IMG/VR virus record: IMGVR_UViG_3300046328_000221
Span: 30,046 to 94,045 of that record
Origin: a virus
Length of the DNA: 64,000 nucleotides
Strand: one strand, 5' to 3'
Positions 39,303-45,701 of the stretch are shown in pieces (the first letter of the stretch is position 1; each line of letters opens with the position of its first letter). The notes under the pieces were generated by a model. The model saw nothing but the letters and a program-made list of their open reading frames with translations. It ran no database searches and was not told where the DNA came from. The position numbers and the translations under genes are program-made.

Positions 39303-40655
39303 ATTAAAAAACTTTACAACTCATTACTAGTTTTAGGACTAGCTTTTAGTTCACTATTTTTTATTACCCCAGCATCTGCTGCTATAAATATTTCTGGTGA
39401 AGTATATGAAGGTGGACAACTAGTCTTAACAGCTCCTCAAGGTACTACCTTTGACGGAGTAATTTCTGCATTCTATGGTAATCCTAATGATCCTACGCAG
39501 GGTGCAGATGTAAGCCAGATTATTTTGCCAATGGTATTAGGACAATCTGTAGTAACCATTGATGCCAATAATGGAGTATTTGGTGACCCTATTTCAGGTG
39601 TATACAAAATACTTAGAGTAACTTTATCATATAAAGATCTAGAATTACCATCAAAACCAACATCAATTCTAACTGATCCAACCAGCCCTAACATTGTTAT
39701 AAATGGAGATAGCCTTGATGTGTCTTGGACTCACCCAGATGGAAGCACAATTCCAGTTGAAAGATATGCAATTATGTGGTTTACAAATACGTCAAATGGC
39801 TGGGGTATTGCAACTGGTAACGTAGGAGATTCACAATCTTTAAATACTCATATCTCTATTCCAATAAGTATAGTAGTAAATGATGGATATGGTAAAGATT
39901 ATTTCTTTATGATTAGAGCAGACAATGACACACTGCCATTTTATTCTAACTACTCTGGCCCAACTTCAATATTTTTGATGGACCCAACACCTATGCCTAG
40001 CCCATCACCAAAGCCTGACCCTCAGCCAAGCCCTGAGCCATCTCCTTTACCAGCACCAGCCCCTCAGCCTGAGCCTACTCCTGAACCTATTCCAGTACCA
40101 GATCCTACACCAACTGCTACTCCTGAACCTATTCCAGTACCAGATCCTATAGTAATTCCAGATCCTATAGTAATTCCAGATCCTATTCCAGAGCCAACGG
40201 TAGATCCAACACCTGCTCCAGAACCAGTCATGCCAGCTGAAGAAGTTGTTAATAATCTTATTGCCATCCCAGTAGAGGAGCTAACGGATGCTCAAGTGGA
40301 GCAATTAGTATCAGCTGCAGAGCAAACCCTATTAACTGCAGAAGATGGTTCACCAGCTTATGAGCAAGCCCTAGATGCTTTGGCAGTAGCAGCTGAAGCA
40401 GATGACGTAGAATTACCACAAGAGCTTGCAGCTATTCCAGGTGCAGTAGCAGTGCTTGAAGCATTTAATGCTCTTGGAAATATGGGTGCAGACATGTCTC
40501 CTGCAACTCGTGAAGAAGCAAAAAAGATCGTTGTAGCAGGAGTTGTAGCAGTTAATGCAGCCCTTGGTGCAATAACAATACCATCAGCTCCAGCAGCCCC
40601 TGCATCTGGTGGAATGTCATCAGGTTCAGGCTCAACAGCCAGAAGAAAGGAATAG
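39303..40655 (+). CDS. Secreted Pro-rich protein with apparent ATT start
   Basis: 450 residues if translation begins at the ATT at 39303, 8 nt after GGAG. No ATG, GTG or TTG occurs in frame between the upstream TGA (39255) and the TTG at 39525. The ATT start alone gives a full signal peptide (KKLYNSLLVLGLAFSSLFFI, then TPASAA). Then come a beta domain, a fibronectin-like segment (residues 115-215), a Pro-rich linker with PIPVPDP and IVIPDP repeats (about 220-310), a helical region and a hydrophobic segment ending in basic ARRKE. It may be a cell-wall-spanning surface protein; it stands directly before the holin candidates. Confidence 0.7.
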   Translation: MKKLYNSLLVLGLAFSSLFFITPASAAINISGEVYEGGQLVLTAPQGTTFDGVISAFYGNPNDPTQGADVSQIILPMVLGQSVVTIDANNGVFGDPISGVYKILRVTLSYKDLELPSKPTSILTDPTSPNIVINGDSLDVSWTHPDGSTIPVERYAIMWFTNTSNGWGIATGNVGDSQSLNTHISIPISIVVNDGYGKDYFFMIRADNDTLPFYSNYSGPTSIFLMDPTPMPSPSPKPDPQPSPEPSPLPAPAPQPEPTPEPIPVPDPTPTATPEPIPVPDPIVIPDPIVIPDPIPEPTVDPTPAPEPVMPAEEVVNNLIAIPVEELTDAQVEQLVSAAEQTLLTAEDGSPAYEQALDALAVAAEADDVELPQELAAIPGAVAVLEAFNALGNMGADMSPATREEAKKIVVAGVVAVNAALGAITIPSAPAAPASGGMSSGSGSTARRKE

Positions 40656-40657
40656 TA

Positions 40658-40834
40658 ATGAAAGAAAAGATTAGAAAGTTTTTCAACGATATTCTAGGTC
40701 AGCTATGGACGCTGCTTGGTATGTTCGTTGCATATGGTGTTCTTGAAGGAGACTTTAAGACGATTGTTGGCAATGCAATTATTGCCTGTATCGCTATCTG
40801 GATTATTACATATAGCATTAGAAACAAAGAATAG
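40658..40834 (+). CDS. Small membrane protein, holin candidate
   Basis: 58 residues with two hydrophobic segments (LGQLWTLLGMFVAYGVL at about 13-29, and NAIIACIAIWIITYSI at about 39-54) and charged ends, the layout of a small class II holin. It begins 2 nt after the previous stop and is followed 23 nt later by a second small membrane protein. Confidence 0.6.
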   Translation: MKEKIRKFFNDILGQLWTLLGMFVAYGVLEGDFKTIVGNAIIACIAIWIITYSIRNKE

Positions 40835-40857
40835 ACTAAATTCGAAAGGAATTTAAA

Positions 40858-41124
40858 ATGAAAAAAGAAGCAGTAGTAGGTGGATTAGCCACTATTAAGA
40901 ACGTTATCTGGAGAATTCTAGCAGTATTTGCAGCATCAGGTCTATCAGTTCTAGGAGCAGGAGCTATAGTAGGAGTTGATCTATTGTCAGCTGTATTGAT
41001 GGCAGGTATCCTAGGAGTAGCTACGGTAGTAGAGAAGCTAGCTAGAGCCTTCCTAGAGGATGGCGTATTGACTTTAAGTGAGATTAATGCAGCCTTTGCT
41101 AAGGTTGACAAGAACGCAAAATAA
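40858..41124 (+). CDS. Small membrane protein, holin or holin partner
   Basis: 88 residues. Two membrane segments (WRILAVFAASGLSVLGAGAI and SAVLMAGILGVATVVEKLA), then a soluble helical tail. Good ribosome site (AAAGGA). The pair with the gene before suggests a holin/antiholin arrangement, with the M23 endolysin 2 kb downstream. Inference from topology. Confidence 0.62.
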   Translation: MKKEAVVGGLATIKNVIWRILAVFAASGLSVLGAGAIVGVDLLSAVLMAGILGVATVVEKLARAFLEDGVLTLSEINAAFAKVDKNAK

Positions 41125-41148
41125 TAAGACTATTATCAGGCAACCCCC

Positions 41149-41178
41149 TTGACAACCCCCTTCTGGATGGTGTATACT
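41149..41178 (+). promoter_or_regulatory. Promoter TTGACA-N18-TATACT with overlapping direct repeat
   Basis: Consensus -35 and near-consensus -10. The -35 is embedded in two copies of CAACCCCCTT (41141-41150 and 41153-41162), which look like an operator. Confidence 0.7.
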
Positions 41179-41210
41179 AGACGTAAACATCATTTAGGAG
41201 GGGTTTTCTT

Positions 41211-41600
41211 ATGTCAGCAGCTAAGGCTATTCGATATCCAAAAGTGCCTACCAAGATTAAAATTGGAGCACAGGACTGGACTATCGTTGAGCGTACTCGT
41301 GATGACGATGGCTTAATTAATGATGACACTTATGGATATACTCTCCAGAAGAGCAATCTAATTGTTTTAGACAAACACTGCCCTCCATCACGTAAACGTC
41401 AAACTCTATTCCATGAACTATTTCATGCAATCCGTTTTTCAAATGGATCAAGTGGGATTAAACCAAATGTAGAGGATGTTCAGTCAGATGAGTTAATTTC
41501 TATTTGGGAACATTATTTTATTGCTATGTATGAAGACACAATGCTGTTAGTATTGCGTGAAAATCCAACGGTATCAGATTATTTACTAAGTCAAGAATAA
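41211..41600 (+). CDS. HExxH putative zinc metallopeptidase
   Basis: 129 residues. HELFH (residues about 69-73) is the HExxH zinc-protease motif, preceded by KRQTLF as in ImmA/IrrE or SprT-like phage proteins. A downstream acidic residue in DVQSDELISI may be the third ligand. The N-terminus (KVPTKIKIGAQDWTIVE) is a typical beta region of this family. Strong AGGAGGGG ribosome site. No repressor gene is adjacent, so the substrate is unknown. Confidence 0.7.
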   Translation: MSAAKAIRYPKVPTKIKIGAQDWTIVERTRDDDGLINDDTYGYTLQKSNLIVLDKHCPPSRKRQTLFHELFHAIRFSNGSSGIKPNVEDVQSDELISIWEHYFIAMYEDTMLLVLRENPTVSDYLLSQE

Positions 41601-41602
41601 GC

Positions 41603-41631
41603 TTGACAAACTACTAGGTTGAGAGTACAAT
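41603..41631 (+). promoter_or_regulatory. Promoter TTGACA-N17-TACAAT, leaderless start
   Basis: Consensus -35 and 5/6 -10 at consensus spacing. Six nucleotides from the -10 to the ATG at 41638. Confidence 0.75.
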
Positions 41632-41637
41632 ATACAC

Positions 41638-41817
41638 ATGAATGAAATTGACAAAGAAGAAGTCTGGGAATGGCTTCAAATTGGAATTGACAAGGGATGG
41701 GTCACAGAACCATTCTGCTATACCCACGATGGGGATCCTTACATGACAGAAGAAGAGTCTCAAGAGTGGGAAGAAGGCGGAGATCCATGCTCACCAGTAC
41801 TCAAGATCCTAGCCTAG
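41638..41817 (+). CDS. Small acidic protein, leaderless
   Basis: 59 residues, beginning MNEIDKEEVWEWLQIGIDKG, with many Glu/Trp and one pair of Cys (positions 27 and 51). Start fixed by the promoter 6 nt upstream. It overlaps the HNH-like gene by 31 nt. Function unknown; similar short proteins occur in phage middle operons. Confidence 0.65.
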   Translation: MNEIDKEEVWEWLQIGIDKGWVTEPFCYTHDGDPYMTEEESQEWEEGGDPCSPVLKILA

Positions 41818-42218
41818 ATAAATATTGGAAGAAGCTTTGGCGTAATGTCAATATGTCTTCTACCCATGGTGCTGCAGGAGCACGTACAGATAATAATCCT
41901 AAGTTGCAAGGTCGTATCCGCAAGGGTAACCAATCAACTAGCTATCATGAAGTTAGCATTACCCTAGATGATCTAAAAGAACAATGGAACAAACAAAATG
42001 GCAAGTGCTACTGGCTTGGCATTGATATGAGTCTTGAAGATCTTATGATCAGTCGTTCACCATTTGCACCATCAGTTGATCGCCTAGATTCATCTGGACA
42101 TTATACAAAAGATAATATTGTACTAACATCACGATTTGCTAATCTTGGTAGAGGTGCATATGCTGGAGAAGATTTCAAGGAAAGACTTGACAAACTTTTA
42201 TCAGTCGTGTATAATTAA
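41787..42218 (+). CDS. HNH-like endonuclease
   Basis: 143 residues. The start at 41787 has GGAG 7 nt upstream; the longer frame to 41697 overlaps the small gene fully and is rejected. The core WNKQNGKCYWLGIDMS, then PSVDRLDSSGHYTKDNIVLT and SRFANLGRG, follows the HNH pattern of homing-type nucleases with Asp-Arg in place of the first His. The 3' end contains the promoter of the tRNA region. Confidence 0.7.
   Translation: MLTSTQDPSLDKYWKKLWRNVNMSSTHGAAGARTDNNPKLQGRIRKGNQSTSYHEVSITLDDLKEQWNKQNGKCYWLGIDMSLEDLMISRSPFAPSVDRLDSSGHYTKDNIVLTSRFANLGRGAYAGEDFKERLDKLLSVVYN
42187..42215 (+). promoter_or_regulatory. Consensus promoter TTGACA-N17-TATAAT for the tRNA region
   Basis: Both hexamers are perfect and the spacer is 17 bp. 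It lies inside the end of the HNH-like gene, 20 nt before tRNA-Asn. This is one of the two full consensus promoters noticed. Confidence 0.88.
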
Positions 42219-42235
42219 AACTCACAATTAAATAT

Positions 42236-42308
42236 TGCCCTATAACTCAATTGGCAGAGTGACGAGCTGTTAACTCGTAAGTTCCTGGTTCGAGTCCAGG
42301 TGGGGCAG
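42236..42308 (+). tRNA. tRNA-Asn (GTT)
   Basis: 73 nt without encoded CCA. Acceptor TGCCCTA/TGGGGCA; anticodon stem ACGAG/CTCGT with loop CTGTTAA, giving GTT; T-arm CCTGG/CCAGG with TTCGAGT. Confidence 0.92.
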
Positions 42309-42319
42309 CTAATGGTTCA

Positions 42320-42358
42320 GCCAGCACCACTCTCAGAGAGACAGAGATAAAAGCTGGC
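42320..42358 (+). other. Self-complementary spacer between tRNA-Asn and tRNA-Gly
   Basis: GCCAGC at the left pairs with GCTGGC at the right, with CTCTC/GAGAG inside. It may be a processing signal or a small RNA. Confidence 0.5.
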
Positions 42359-42361
42359 AAT

Positions 42362-42432
42362 GCGTGTGTTGCATAATGGTAGTGCCTCATCCTTCCAAGT
42401 TGAAGGTGCCAGTTCGATTCTGGTCACACGCT
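42362..42432 (+). tRNA. tRNA-Gly (TCC)
   Basis: 71 nt. Acceptor GCGTGTG/CACACGC is perfect; D-stem GCAT/GTGC; anticodon loop CTTCCAA (stem TCATC/GTTGA with one U-U mismatch); T-arm GCCAG/CTGGT with TTCGATT. No CCA encoded. Confidence 0.85.
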
Positions 42433-42433
42433 C

Positions 42434-42602
42434 TATAGGTTAATCACCTATACGTGTACAAGTGCACGTAAAATTGTCAACGCTTGTTGCTGTCCAGGCA
42501 GTAATTAATCTGGCGTGTAAGCACCTCACGACATAGGTTCGGAGTTGGTCACTCGTCTTAGGAAACGACTCAGGGATATAGATCTGATTAATCTGATATC
42601 CC
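42434..42602 (+). other. Non-coding stretch with several hairpins
   Basis: No ORF of note. Perfect or near-perfect hairpins: TATAGGT/ACCTATA (42434-42452), TACGTG/CACGTA (42451-42470) and GGGATAT/ATATCCC (42573-42602). Around 42540-42570 a D-arm-like GAG-TTGGTCA-CTC is followed by an anticodon-arm-like TCGT-CTTAGGAA-ACGA, which could be a decayed tRNA-Leu(TAG). No full cloverleaf could be built. Confidence 0.5.
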
Positions 42603-42606
42603 ACTA

Positions 42607-42675
42607 GGATAGATAGTTTAATAGGCAAAACGGCGTTGATCAGCCAGATTGGGAGTTCGACTCTCCCTCTATCCA
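42607..42675 (+). tRNA. tRNA-like fold with shortened anticodon arm, isotype unclear
   Basis: 69 nt. Acceptor GGATAGA/TCTATCC, D-arm GTTT/AAAC with GG in the loop, and T-arm GGGAG/CTCCC with TTCGACT are all canonical. The anticodon arm is only GGC-GTTGATCA-GCC (3 bp, 8-nt loop), about 4 nt short, so no anticodon can be read safely (TGA or GAT are options). It may be a decaying or specialised tRNA. Confidence 0.55.
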
Positions 42676-42678
42676 CGA

Positions 42679-42732
42679 CTTACACCTGCAGTTCGTAATT
42701 GTTCGGCACCTCGCAAGAGATTAAGTTGTAAG
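42679..42732 (+). other. Self-complementary spacer
   Basis: CTTACA at 42679 pairs with TGTAAG at 42727. It separates the two tRNA-like folds, as do the other spacers in this region. Confidence 0.45.
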
Positions 42733-42767
42733 CAAAAAGGTTGGTCCACCCTCGTACGAGAACGGCT

Positions 42768-42847
42768 AGGACTCGCTCTCAGGGCATCGTCGAATGAGAG
42801 TAGCCAGCTCCGTATGGTGCGTGGAGGTGCAAATCCTCAGAGTCCAC
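42768..42847 (+). tRNA. Degenerate tRNA-like fold, isotype unclear
   Basis: GGACTC/GAGTCC acceptor core (6 bp), D-stem TCTC/GAGA with an oversized 15-nt loop, T-arm GAGG/CCTC with loop TGCAAAT. The anticodon arm is GCCA-GCTCCGTA-TGGT, again with an 8-nt loop and no U33 in register. Probably a pseudo-tRNA or a tRNA-derived structural RNA. Confidence 0.4.
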
Positions 42848-42850
42848 AAA

Positions 42851-42919
42851 CAGAATTACTTCACTTATAGTCCGCACTATAAGCTATTAGGATTCTGGGC
42901 TATGGCTGATCACCATAGC
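42851..42919 (+). other. Two hairpins before tRNA-Asp
   Basis: CAGAAT/ATTCTG (42851-42897) encloses CTTATAGT-CCGC-ACTATAAG, a perfect 8-bp hairpin. GCTATGG-CTGATCA-CCATAGC (42899-42919) is a perfect 7-bp hairpin with a 7-nt loop. No gene. Confidence 0.55.
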
Positions 42920-42925
42920 TATTTT

Positions 42926-42999
42926 GTTTCTGTAACTCAGTTGGTTAGAGTGCCACCCTGTCACGGTGGAAGTCGTGGGTTCAAGTCCCATCAGAGACG
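42926..42999 (+). tRNA. tRNA-Asp (GTC)
   Basis: 74 nt. Acceptor GTTTCTG/CAGAGAC (one G-U), anticodon stem CCACC/GGTGG with loop CTGTCAC, T-arm GTGGG/CCCAT with TTCAAGT. No CCA encoded. Confidence 0.92.
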
Positions 43000-43000
43000 C

Positions 43001-43075
43001 AAAAAGTGGTGAAGTGGAGTATGTTGCAACTAAACTCTTCGTAAGAAATCCAGTGATGCTGGACATCCACTTTTT
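43001..43075 (+). other. Structured spacer between tRNA-Asp and tRNA-Thr
   Basis: Perfect 9-bp closing stem AAAAAGTGG/CCACTTTTT, enclosing GAGT/ACTC and the hairpin TCCAG-TGATG-CTGGA: a three-way junction. It exactly fills the gap between the two tRNAs. Confidence 0.6.
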
Positions 43076-43077
43076 AT

Positions 43078-43151
43078 GCTACCTTAGCTCAGTTGGCCAG
43101 AGTTCCTCACTTGTAATGAGGGTGTCATCAGTTCGAATCTGATAGGTAGCT
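43078..43151 (+). tRNA. tRNA-Thr (TGT)
   Basis: 74 nt. Acceptor GCTACCT/AGGTAGC, anticodon stem CCTCA/TGAGG with loop CTTGTAA, T-arm ATCAG/CTGAT with TTCGAAT. No CCA encoded. Confidence 0.93.
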
Positions 43152-43205
43152 CCAATTAGTGGTAAAATTGATGTGTAGATAAAGTCTACGTATTAGGAGG
43201 AAATA

Positions 43206-43685
43206 ATGGCAGTTAAACCAGCACAATACTTTGATCCATTCCCAGGAAATCGTGGGGATGAATTAGGCAACATGGCATCATATCGCAAGCACCCACATCG
43301 TGGTAGCGACTGGGGATCCAAGGCAGCAATTGAAAATAAACCTATTAAGGCTATTACCAGTGGTGTAGTTAAGAAAATATTTTGGTCAGATGTTCTTGGA
43401 CATTGTCTAGTTCAGGGTTCAGCAGATGGATTCTACTGGCTATACGCACACCTTGCTGCAGAACCAACGGTTGCAGTTGGAAATAAGCTTGAGGGTGGAA
43501 AAACTGTTATTGGTAAAGTTGGTGGTGGCAAGAAAACTCCATCAGGATCAGCATCAACTGGTGCTCACCTTCATATGGCTGGTGGACCAATGGCTACAGG
43601 CCAGGATGTTCACACTATTGCTTATGAAAAACTAGTTGACGTACACAAGCACATTGACAAAAATAAGAATCCAGTAGCAGCTTAA
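43206..43685 (+). CDS. M23 (LytM-type) peptidoglycan endopeptidase, endolysin
   Basis: 159 residues. Zinc ligands: HRGSDW (His and Asp, about residues 32-37) and STGAHLHM (HxH, about 120-126); WLYAHL is the middle motif of the family. It would cleave peptide cross-links for lysis. No signal peptide, so it needs a holin (candidates at 40658, 40858 and 46107). AGGAGG ribosome site. Confidence 0.88.
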   Translation: MAVKPAQYFDPFPGNRGDELGNMASYRKHPHRGSDWGSKAAIENKPIKAITSGVVKKIFWSDVLGHCLVQGSADGFYWLYAHLAAEPTVAVGNKLEGGKTVIGKVGGGKKTPSGSASTGAHLHMAGGPMATGQDVHTIAYEKLVDVHKHIDKNKNPVAA

Positions 43686-43692
43686 GGAAAAG

Positions 43693-43872
43693 ATGCCAAC
43701 ATATGAATATAAATGTCCTGAATGTGCAGAGAAATCTGTTTTTATCAGAACTATTTCAGAAAAAGAGCCAGAATATATGTGCAAGACTTGCAATTTAAAG
43801 CTTGCTCGTGTATACTTGTCTAATGTAAACATTGCCTTTAAAGGTAGTGGATTTTATTCAACAGACAAATAA
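43693..43872 (+). CDS. FmdB-like zinc-ribbon protein
   Basis: 59 residues. MPTYEYKCPEC at the N-terminus, CKTC near residues 30-33 and the terminal FKGSGFYSTD are the FmdB/CxxC family signature. The family is widespread in Actinobacteria; exact function unknown, probably regulatory or nucleic-acid binding. Confidence 0.8.
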   Translation: MPTYEYKCPECAEKSVFIRTISEKEPEYMCKTCNLKLARVYLSNVNIAFKGSGFYSTDK

Positions 43873-43884
43873 AGGAGAAGTTGT

Positions 43885-44130
43885 ATGGTAGAGACTACTA
43901 AAAAAGTAGAGTGGGTCCTTACAGCTTTGGATAGATGTGATGCAAAAGATTGCAGTGCTCAGGCATATGTTAAGGCAGTTGGGGTAGCTGGAGAGTTACT
44001 ATTTTGTAATCATCACTATGAAAGATCTGTAAACAATGCAGTCGGATATGATAAAATGATGAAATTTGCATATGAAATTGTCGACGAGCGTGAACGCCTT
44101 GTAGAAAATAGACTACAGGGCGAAGACTAA
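43885..44130 (+). CDS. Small DRCD-type zinc protein
   Basis: 81 residues. LDRCDAKDCSAQAYVKA followed by GELLFCNHHYE gives a C-x4-C...C-x2-H site. Similar small proteins are common in actinobacteria and their phages. AAAGGAG ribosome site. Function unknown. Confidence 0.72.
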   Translation: MVETTKKVEWVLTALDRCDAKDCSAQAYVKAVGVAGELLFCNHHYERSVNNAVGYDKMMKFAYEIVDERERLVENRLQGED

Positions 44131-44162
44131 TTTTTATACAATTAGTATAACAATCAAGGTAG

Positions 44163-44168
44163 TATAAT
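44163..44168 (+). promoter_or_regulatory. -10 element TATAAT, leaderless start
   Basis: Five nucleotides from TATAAT to the ATG at 44174, with no Shine-Dalgarno. Confidence 0.5.
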
Positions 44169-44173
44169 TAACT

Positions 44174-44608
44174 ATGCAATATTTTTTGGGATCAATAATA
44201 ACTCTAATTGTACTATTTGTATTGACTAGAATATATAAAGATAGGACTGATGAGTCTATCATGTCTAGTATTGCCTACAGTCAAAGCAGTGTTCACGAAA
44301 TCTTAAAGCCTGTTTTGCCAACAAATAAAGCTCTTAAAGCTATGAAACCTCTGATTTCTCAAGCCCAGAAGTACTATGATGAGCAGTTTACTCGTGTAAT
44401 CCTAGTAGAAAATATGGCATATTGGATCAAAGATAATGCCTTCTATAGTGCTGAAACCGATAATGGAACTATTTTACAAGAAACTGCAAAAACAGTTGAC
44501 ACAATTGCCATGGATAAGGTACAATTGGATAAGATGATTTTTATTGTAGAGAAGCTAACGGAAGGACTTACAGATGATCGTGGGAATACAGGGCAGTCGA
44601 AATTTTGA
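44174..44608 (+). CDS. Membrane-anchored helical protein
   Basis: 144 residues. One N-terminal membrane segment (YFLGSIITLIVLFVLTRIY, residues 3-21), then a helical soluble domain with YYDEQFTRVILVENMAYWIK. Leaderless-type start. Overlaps the SLOG gene by 35 nt. Function unknown. Confidence 0.6.
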   Translation: MQYFLGSIITLIVLFVLTRIYKDRTDESIMSSIAYSQSSVHEILKPVLPTNKALKAMKPLISQAQKYYDEQFTRVILVENMAYWIKDNAFYSAETDNGTILQETAKTVDTIAMDKVQLDKMIFIVEKLTEGLTDDRGNTGQSKF

Positions 44609-44924
44609 AGACTACGCTATCTTTCTTAGAGCAATGGGTACAGCTCTTTCTATGCTTCCAGAAGATGATAATGAATTTTTAATATTTTCTTGTGGTCCAG
44701 TAAAGATCAATGCTTTTGCAATGGAGTTTTCAAACATCACAGAACGTAGTTTGAAAGCTCGTGGCAAGAAGATTAAACTCATTAAGGTTCCACCAAGTTG
44801 GTTTAGCAACAATATGAAAGACGTAAACTATTTTATATACTTGGGTAAACCAAAAGAAACAGTTTCTCCGATCGTCAAATTAGCAGAAGCTAAGGATGTC
44901 GAAGTCGGAATCTACAGATACTAA
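44574..44924 (+). CDS. SLOG-fold (DUF2493/YspA-like) protein
   Basis: 116 residues. The N-terminal strand and loop VGIQGSRNFEDYAIFLRAMG match the G-S-R-x-F nucleotide-binding loop of YspA-like SLOG proteins, with Rossmann alternation and KIKLIKVPP in the middle. SLOG domains bind or cleave nucleotide-derived ligands and occur in phage-host conflict systems. The ligand here is unknown. Confidence 0.6.
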   Translation: MIVGIQGSRNFEDYAIFLRAMGTALSMLPEDDNEFLIFSCGPVKINAFAMEFSNITERSLKARGKKIKLIKVPPSWFSNNMKDVNYFIYLGKPKETVSPIVKLAEAKDVEVGIYRY

Positions 44925-44963
44925 AAATAGTATCTTATCAAATAAATAGTAATAGGAGTGATT

Positions 44964-45173
44964 ATGTTAATTAACTCACTTGAAAAAATGGAGCAGATTG
45001 TAGAAAACAATAAAGCTCTTTCATGGGACGGTTGGACAGTAATTGAAAATCGTTTTAAGGAAAACGGAAGAATTGCAACTGATGGAGTTTACTTAAATGG
45101 TAAATGGATCGTGCAGAAGCGTTTTGAATTGTCGACCAATGGCTGGGAAATTCCTTCCAAGTTTGTAGGATAG
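44964..45173 (+). CDS. Small hypothetical protein
   Basis: 69 residues. The ATG at 44964 is 5 nt after AGGAG. LSWDGWTVIENRFKENGRIA and YLNGKWIVQKRF suggest a small beta sheet. It lies directly before the WhiB-like gene (1-nt gap), so the two are probably co-expressed. Confidence 0.62.
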   Translation: MLINSLEKMEQIVENNKALSWDGWTVIENRFKENGRIATDGVYLNGKWIVQKRFELSTNGWEIPSKFVG

Positions 45174-45174
45174 T

Positions 45175-45459
45175 ATGGATAAGAACGTCTGGAAAGATGA
45201 TGGACTTTGTGTAGGATATGATCATGATTTATTCTTTGACAAGTACGAAGAAGATGAAAAGTTAAGGCCTGCAATAGATAAGTTATGTTCAGGATGTCCT
45301 ATGGCAAGACAATGTTTTGCTGTTGGAGTATCTCAAAAAGAATGGGGAGTTTGGGGAGGCATCTATTTAGAAAATGGAAATATCTCTAGAGAGTTCGGGA
45401 AACATAGAACAAAGCAGGACTGGTCAGACACTTGGCAAAATCTAACAAATGATAAGTAG
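45175..45459 (+). CDS. WhiB-like [4Fe-4S] transcription factor
   Basis: 94 residues. Four cluster cysteines (DGLC at residue 12, then CSGCPMARQC), followed by the family turn GVSQKEWGVWGG. WhiB proteins bind the principal sigma factor and redirect transcription, and are restricted to Actinobacteria and their phages. A phage copy could switch host promoters or block superinfection. The basic C-terminal DNA-binding tail is short. Confidence 0.9.
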   Translation: MDKNVWKDDGLCVGYDHDLFFDKYEEDEKLRPAIDKLCSGCPMARQCFAVGVSQKEWGVWGGIYLENGNISREFGKHRTKQDWSDTWQNLTNDK

Positions 45460-45464
45460 GAATT

Positions 45465-45701
45465 ATGTATACTGACGCAATGAAAATGGCATTCCATTCT
45501 ATTACTCCACCAAATAATTTTGGTGTGCAGATAATTGATAATGAGCATTTCTTGACGGTAAAAGCAAAAGAAGAAATCTTTATGCGATTGCTGGATGAAG
45601 AAAAGCGTAGTGCCGTAGAGTATATGGTAAGAGTAAAGAAAGCTTTAGAAGACAAAGGGGCAATAGTATTGCTTGTACGAGATGGTGGAGAAGATCTATA
45701 A
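45465..45701 (+). CDS. Hypothetical protein
   Basis: 78 residues, alpha/beta, with LLDEEKRSAVEYMVRVKKAL and a VLLVRDGGEDL end. Single-base overlap with the next gene. No family recognised. Confidence 0.6.
   Translation: MYTDAMKMAFHSITPPNNFGVQIIDNEHFLTVKAKEEIFMRLLDEEKRSAVEYMVRVKKALEDKGAIVLLVRDGGEDL

Noticed and set aside
40074-40210. Short tandem DNA repeats as a mobile or CRISPR-like array
   Set aside because: They encode the Pro-rich linker of a secreted protein; no spacers or leader.
41697-41786. N-terminal extension of the HNH-like gene
   Set aside because: Arg-rich shadow of the leaderless gene at 41638; the later start has GGAG.
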